This document shows positions 62,578 through 64,000 of a stretch of 64,000 nt of DNA, piece after piece; position 1 is the stretch's first letter, and each line of letters opens with the position of its first letter. The translations under genes were made by a program, and so were the position numbers. The stretch is from SYFY01 sp031385325 (lineage in GTDB: Bacteria > Pseudomonadota > Gammaproteobacteria > Pseudomonadales > Azotimanducaceae): the NCBI GenBank assembly GCA_031385325.1, contig JANNBJ010000133.1, positions 44,574 through 108,573 of the forward strand, in the 5' to 3' direction. The notes beneath the pieces were generated by a model. It saw nothing but the letters and a program-made list of their open reading frames with translations, did not search any database and was not told the DNA's origin.

Positions 62578-63887
62578 GCGAGTACATCTTCAAACTACCC
62601 GACCTTGGAGAAGGCCTTGTCGAGGCCGAGATCATTGAGTGGCATGTCAAACCGGGCAACATCATCAAGGAAGGTCAGATCGTCGTCGACGTGATGACCG
62701 ACAAAGCCAACATCGAAGTACCCGCACCAGCGAGCGGACGTGTTCTGCGGACCAGCGGTCAACCTGGCGACATGGTGATCGTTGGTACCGAGCTGATTGC
62801 GATTGAAACCGATGTCAACGCACCAGGTGCCGGTGCGCGGACTGCAAGCTCGCCGATCCCCACACCCGTGCAAGCAGTGCCTCGAGCGGCTCCTGTTCCG
62901 AGCGAGCCATCTCCACAGATGAACGACGAAGTGGTTTCGTCCGCCACGGGGATGGATGTGCAGCCAAATGACACAGGCCACAGTACAACACCCTATCCAT
63001 CCAGCGCGCGAGTGCTGGCCTCTCCAGCCCTGCGCCGGCAGGCGCTTGAACTTGGCATCGATCTCGCGGCCATACGGGGATCCGGACCACGCGGCCGAAT
63101 CCTGCGCAAGGATCTGGAGACTACAGCCACCACACAATCAACATCGAAAGCAGTTCCGAGTGCCGGACAACCCGAAACAAGCATGTCCACCGGTGAATTC
63201 ACCGAGGTGCGTATCATCGGCGTCCGCCGCGTCATTGCAGAACGCATGCAGGCCGCGAAACGCGAGATTCCCCACTTTGCCTACGTAGAAGAGGTAGACG
63301 TCACGGCATTGGAACGACTGCGATCGAAACTCAACGAACGGCCAGGTCATGATCGACTGACCCTGTTGCCCTTCATCGGGCTCGCTCTCTTCCAGGCCCT
63401 TAAACAGTTCCCTCAATGCAACGCCCTGCATGATGCGGAAAAAGGCGTGTTAAGGCGCTACACCAGCGTTCATCTCGGCATCGCGACACAAACCCCCGAT
63501 GGCCTGAAGGTACCCGTGATCAGAAACGCCGATCGTCTGCAAATCGATGGTCTCGCCGCTGCCATCAATCTTGCTGCGACTAAGGCACGCGACGGCACGG
63601 CCACCCGTGACGATCTCACTGGCTCCACCATTACACTGACCAGTCTCGGCAAACTGGGCGGTATCGCCAGCACGCCGGTCATCAATGCACCGGAACTCGG
63701 CATCATCGGCGTCAACAAGGCTGTGCACCGGCCGATGGTGATCGATGGTCGCGTCGAAATCCGGCTGATGATGAATCTCTCGTCGTCCTTCGATCATCGA
63801 TTCATCGATGGGTTTGATGCAGCATCAATGATCCAGGTGATCAAGTCGTTATTGGAAGAGCCGGCGTTGATGTTCATGGCAGGCTAG
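62574..63887 (+). CDS. bkdB: Branched-chain 2-oxoacid dehydrogenase E2 (dihydrolipoyl acyltransferase)
   Basis: A 437-residue E2. The N-terminal lipoyl domain has the lipoylation Lys44 in MTDKANIEV. A Pro/Ala-rich linker (about 80-145) leads to the E1/E3-binding domain (about 144-177, SPALRRQALELGIDLAAIRG) and the catalytic acyltransferase core (about 205-437) with active-site SSFDHRFIDG. It transfers the branched acyl group to CoA. The expected E3 (lpd) gene does not follow in the window; a repeat begins at its stop codon. Confidence 0.93.
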   Translation: MSEYIFKLPDLGEGLVEAEIIEWHVKPGNIIKEGQIVVDVMTDKANIEVPAPASGRVLRTSGQPGDMVIVGTELIAIETDVNAPGAGARTASSPIPTPVQAVPRAAPVPSEPSPQMNDEVVSSATGMDVQPNDTGHSTTPYPSSARVLASPALRRQALELGIDLAAIRGSGPRGRILRKDLETTATTQSTSKAVPSAGQPETSMSTGEFTEVRIIGVRRVIAERMQAAKREIPHFAYVEEVDVTALERLRSKLNERPGHDRLTLLPFIGLALFQALKQFPQCNALHDAEKGVLRRYTSVHLGIATQTPDGLKVPVIRNADRLQIDGLAAAINLAATKARDGTATRDDLTGSTITLTSLGKLGGIASTPVINAPELGIIGVNKAVHRPMVIDGRVEIRLMMNLSSSFDHRFIDGFDAASMIQVIKSLLEEPALMFMAG

Positions 63888-64000
63888 CAGCCTGTCGGAC
63901 TTGAGACTGATCTACTGCGCCAGTGGGAAGAGCGGTCCATTTTTCCCCGATTTCTCGTTGCATAGCGCCGCTATGCGCCTCGAAATCGTGAAAAACTGTC
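63884..64000. mobile_element. MITE-like palindromic element, copy B (cut by window edge)
   Basis: Starting at CTAG on the bkdB stop codon, the sequence CAGCCTGTCGGACTT leads to a hairpin GCATAGC-GCC-GCTATGC at 63960-63976. It aligns with the reverse complement of copy A (22179-22341), including the GTTGC-hairpin-GCGCCTC core. Its far end is beyond base 64000. It has no coding capacity. Confidence 0.7.

Overview
This looks like a chromosomal segment of a GC-rich, free-living aerobic gammaproteobacterium; I cannot name the genus. Several gene orders are typical of Gammaproteobacteria: xerD-dsbC-hom-recJ-prfB-lysS, rpsP-rimM-trmD-rplS, a ypjD-like gene followed by a corB-like gene next to ffh, and guaB-guaA. 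RF2 carries the classic +1 frameshift at codon 26. The many acyl-CoA, oxidoreductase and branched-chain amino-acid degradation genes suggest a heterotroph living on lipids and amino acids. I saw no rRNA, tRNA, CRISPR array, prophage or intact insertion sequence.

Layout. 0-10.2 kb (minus strand): valine catabolism (3-hydroxyisobutyrate dehydrogenase, 3-hydroxyisobutyryl-CoA hydrolase, enoyl-CoA hydratase), then ung, lysS, prfB, recJ, hom, dsbC, xerD. 10.6-12.9 kb: ribosomal operon rpsP-rimM-trmD-rplS with a -10 box upstream and a clear terminator. 13.0-16.4 kb: accessory genes (a coupled Nif11-like/EthD-like pair behind three hairpins, a VOC protein, an SDR, a RibD-like protein). 16.5-23.9 kb: ffh, ypjD-like and corB-like genes, leuA with a candidate leucine leader peptide, a palindromic repeat element, rhlE. 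23.9-36.4 kb: CoA-transferase, purT, gamma-carbonic anhydrase, a DUF3135-like gene, NUDIX, purL-tadA, a vapBC-like pair, guaBA. 36.6-43.7 kb: acyl-CoA dehydrogenase, an uncharacterised membrane protein, MATE and MFS transporters, a hotdog dehydratase, isocitrate lyase. 43.8-60.2 kb: an accessory catabolic region (SGNH hydrolase, GST, SDR, nitronate-monooxygenase-like and LLM enzymes, SnoaL-like proteins, glycosyltransferase, sulfatase, photolyase, CoA ligase, D-aminoacylase-like, GMC and TauD-like oxygenase genes, MBL hydrolase). 60.3-63.9 kb: branched-chain 2-oxoacid dehydrogenase E1alpha, E1beta and E2.

Functionally, the two ends fit one pathway. The E1/E2 complex at the right end makes acyl-CoAs from branched-chain 2-oxoacids, and the genes at the left end handle later steps of valine breakdown; isocitrate lyase fits growth on the acetyl-CoA released. 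Purine genes (purT, purL, guaB, guaA) are scattered through the middle.

Non-coding signals that stand out are two copies of a degenerate palindromic (MITE-like) element, three intergenic hairpins sharing a CAAGTCGC stem, a probable leu attenuator, a vapBC operator, and three genes whose best-supported start is CTG. No clearly new biological system is proven. The best candidates for something undescribed are the Nif11-like/EthD-like pair and the repeat families.
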